Source: Bacillota bacterium (GTDB lineage Bacteria; Bacillota; Clostridia; Acetivibrionales; DSM-1351). From it: a DNA stretch of 64,000 bases. The notes under the pieces are model-generated. The model searched no databases. It saw only the letters and a list, made by a program, of their open reading frames with translations, and was not told where the DNA came from. This document shows positions 62,324 through 64,000 of the stretch, piece by piece. The translations under genes were made by a program, and so were the position numbers. The DNA lies in NCBI GenBank assembly GCA_023444055.1, contig JAEZRV010000047.1, positions 215,878 to 279,877 of the forward strand, read 5' to 3'. How positions within the stretch are numbered: position 1 is the first letter of the stretch; each line of letters opens with the position of its first letter.

Positions 62324-64000
62324 TTAAGAACTCTTCTTTACTGAATTTCTTTTTATTTTAAGGCCTATTCCTAACAGTACAAGTGCAATACCAAGGCTCA
62401 TTAAAACTGTAAAATCTACGAAGCTACCTGCTTGTGGCAATTTTGTAGCTTGCTTGTTTTCAGTTGCTTTGCTTGTATCTATCTTATTCATCTTTATGTC
62501 AAATTTAACTATTTCCATTTCTACCGGAATTGTTGGACTTGTATAAGTGTCATATCCATCTTTTTCAGCAATAATATAATAGTCAGTATATGGGAATACC
62601 ATATATCCGTATGCTCCATTTGCATCACTATCTTGTGGATTTAAATTATTATTTGGCTTAAATCCAGCTATCAAAGGCAGCTTAACTTCAGTATCAGGTA
62701 TTTTTCCATCATCTTTATTTCTTTTTGTGTCTGCATAATACAAGGTTATTGTAGCTCCCTCAATTACTTCACCTGAGACCGCATCAGTCAATGTACCATA
62801 TGGATCTATTAATTCAATCACAACTGCTACATCTGCATTGTCTAAAACCATCACTTTCATATTACCAATCATGATTTTCTCCTCGTTGCCTAAATCATAA
62901 GTAATTTCAGCTGTTCCATTTTGAAGGACTTCAATCTTGATTTCGCCATCTGGTGATATAGAAATTTTTAGATTATCGTCTGATGCAAAACCTAATTTGG
63001 ATATGTCACTTAATGGAGTCTTTGTTCCATCAGGTTGTTTAAATAAAACTACATCTTCAGCATCCATTGAAATTGTTTTTGTTAAATCAGCTTCTGTTGT
63101 TACTGTTATTTCTATACTCTGAACAAAATCACCAGTCTTTTTGTCTACAACTTTAGCTGTACCTGTGGTAGTCGATGTTGTAGGTGGTATCGGCGTTGTC
63201 GGTGGTGTCGGTGGTATCGGCGTTGTAGGTGGTGTCGGCGTTGTCGGTGGCGTCGGTGGCGTCGGCTGTGTCGGCTGTGTCGGCGTTGTCGGTGGTGTCG
63301 GTGGTGCTGGCGGTGCTGGTGCCACAGGCGTTGCTGTAAGTATATTTGAAGTAACACTATCTCCAACCGAATTCGTTGCTACTACATAAAAGCTATACTC
63401 TTTACCATTAGTTAATCCTGTTATTGTTGCTGTTGTTTCCGTTGAAGCTACATCAACTGTTTTTACAAAATTTATACCATCATAAACTTGTATTTTATAA
63501 CCTGTTATTTCACTTCCTCCATCATTTGTCGGTGCTGTATATGTTATTGTAACTTGTCCATCACCAGCTATAGCATTCACCGCTGTTGGTGCTTCGGGTA
63601 CTGTTGCTGGCGGTGCTGGTGCCACAGGCGTTGCTGTAAGTATATTTGAAGGAGCACTGTCTCCAACTGAATTCGTTGCTATTACATTAAAGCTATACTC
63701 ATTTCCGTTAGTTAATCCTGTTATTGTTGCTGTTGTTTCTGTTGAAGCTACATCAACTGTTTTTACAAGAGTTACGCCATCGTATACTTCTACTTTATAA
63801 CCTGTTATTGCACTTCCTCCATCACTGGTTGGTGCTGTATATGTTATTGTAACTTGTCCATCACCAGCTGTAGCAGTTACTGCTGTTGGTGCTTCGGGTA
63901 CTGTTGCTGGCGGTGCTGGTGCCACAGGCGTTGCTGTAAGTATATTTGAAGGAGCACTGTCTCCAACTGAATTCGTTGCTATTACATTAAAGCTATACTC
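62324..64000 (-). CDS. Fibronectin-type-III repeat surface protein with LPQAG sorting signal (N-terminus outside window)
   Basis: The frame is open to the right window edge, so this is the C-terminal ~558 residues of a larger wall protein. Three FN3 modules (one partial) repeat with a period of exactly 100 residues (e.g. PEAPTAVTATAGDGQVTITY, NEYSFNVIATNSVGDSAPSN). A Pro/Thr/Gln-rich spacer follows (about 230 residues from the right-hand frame start), then a beta domain (AKVVDKKTGDFVQSIEITV), a carboxypeptidase-regulatory/Cna-B-like module (GEVIEGATITLYYAD, DANGAYGYMVFPYTDYYII), and the sorting signal KLPQAG, membrane helix and KIKRNSVKKSS tail. Confidence 0.93.
   Translation of the reverse strand, partial: EYSFNVIATNSVGDSAPSNILTATPVAPAPPATVPEAPTAVTATAGDGQVTITYTAPTSDGGSAITGYKVEVYDGVTLVKTVDVASTETTATITGLTNGNEYSFNVIATNSVGDSAPSNILTATPVAPAPPATVPEAPTAVNAIAGDGQVTITYTAPTNDGGSEITGYKIQVYDGINFVKTVDVASTETTATITGLTNGKEYSFYVVATNSVGDSVTSNILTATPVAPAPPAPPTPPTTPTQPTQPTPPTPPTTPTPPTTPIPPTPPTTPIPPTTSTTTGTAKVVDKKTGDFVQSIEITVTTEADLTKTISMDAEDVVLFKQPDGTKTPLSDISKLGFASDDNLKISISPDGEIKIEVLQNGTAEITYDLGNEEKIMIGNMKVMVLDNADVAVVIELIDPYGTLTDAVSGEVIEGATITLYYADTKRNKDDGKIPDTEVKLPLIAGFKPNNNLNPQDSDANGAYGYMVFPYTDYYIIAEKDGYDTYTSPTIPVEMEIVKFDIKMNKIDTSKATENKQATKLPQAGSFVDFTVLMSLGIALVLLGIGLKIKRNSVKKSS
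63183..63322. repeat. Low-complexity GGTGTCGGCGTTGTC-type repeats coding the Pro/Thr spacer
   Basis: Short GGTGT/GGTAT/GGCGT(T)GTCGGTGG units encode the Pro-Pro-Thr/Thr-Pro-Thr-Gln spacer on the minus strand. Likely length-variable by slippage. Confidence 0.85.
63306..64000. repeat. Near-identical 300-bp tandem DNA repeats coding FN3 modules
   Basis: The boundary sequence GCTGGCGGTGCTGGTGCCAC recurs at 63306, 63606 and 63906, exactly 300 bp apart, with very few differences, so the modules duplicated recently and continue past the window. Confidence 0.9.

Noticed and set aside
63141..63389. Gly/Val-rich plus-strand and His/Arg-rich minus-strand frames
   Set aside because: Shadows of the low-complexity Pro/Thr spacer of the surface protein.

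Overview
The window comes from an AT-rich, endospore-forming, anaerobic member of the Clostridia. The evidence is spo0A, spoIVB and a complete spoIIIAA-AH operon, an OLE RNA gene with oapA, Gram-positive surface anchoring (a sortase and an LPxxG-type substrate), and the recN-spoIVB-spo0A order typical of Firmicutes. I cannot assign the genus. Nearly all genes lie on the minus strand.

Layout. 1-8.3 kb: the end of a GAF-type membrane sensor, a response regulator/histidine kinase/HtrA stress operon, a small membrane protein, then spo0A and spoIVB. 8.5-19.1 kb: the conserved block recN, argR, nadK, tlyA, dxs, oapA, OLE RNA, ispA, xseB, xseA, nusB (listed in increasing coordinate; transcription runs the other way). 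The 606-nt OLE RNA and its membrane partner OapA sit between ispA and dxs, as in other OLE-bearing bacteria. 19.2-27.1 kb: an Asp23/AmaP/DUF2273 envelope cluster and the spoIIIA operon. 27.2-33.6 kb: a MITE-like palindrome, an NMT1/SsuABC-type ABC importer with a DUF169 protein, and a YtrA-type GntR regulator with its ABC exporter.

34.0-58.5 kb is one large CRISPR-Cas island. It has six CRISPR loci of one 37-bp repeat family, all transcribed on the minus strand, with 55 repeats and 49 spacers. Their repeats end in ATTGAAAC, the classic crRNA 5' handle. The effector is a subtype III-D-like complex encoded in overlapping genes: HD-less Cas10, a long Csx10, a double RAMP, Csx19 and a TIGR03986-type RAMP. 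A separate cas6 and a cas1-cas2-cas4 module complete the machinery. Accessory genes suggest cyclic-oligoadenylate signalling: a CARF-HEPN ribonuclease of the Csx1/Csm6 type, a small protein overlapping it that may be a ring-nuclease-like regulator, and a membrane-anchored minimal SAVED/CARF-like protein next to cas6. An AAA ATPase with a PD-(D/E)xK-like partner at the right edge looks like a second defence module. Non-defence cargo (DUF3793, DUF2325 and HD-GYP genes with a shared palindromic operator; a GNAT) sits between arrays 1, 2 and 3.

58.5-64 kb returns to housekeeping and envelope genes: chorismate mutase-DAHP synthase, a membrane S41 peptidase, a class D-like sortase, and the C-terminal part of a fibronectin-type-III repeat surface protein carrying an LPQAG sorting signal that runs off the window.

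How the island may work: conserved leaders carry a TTG-17-TATAAT promoter about 220-260 nt from the first repeat. Pre-crRNA is cut by Cas6 and loaded on the III-D complex. Because Cas10 has no HD nuclease but keeps an AGDD palm motif, defence probably depends on target-RNA cutting plus second-messenger effectors. That last step is inference.
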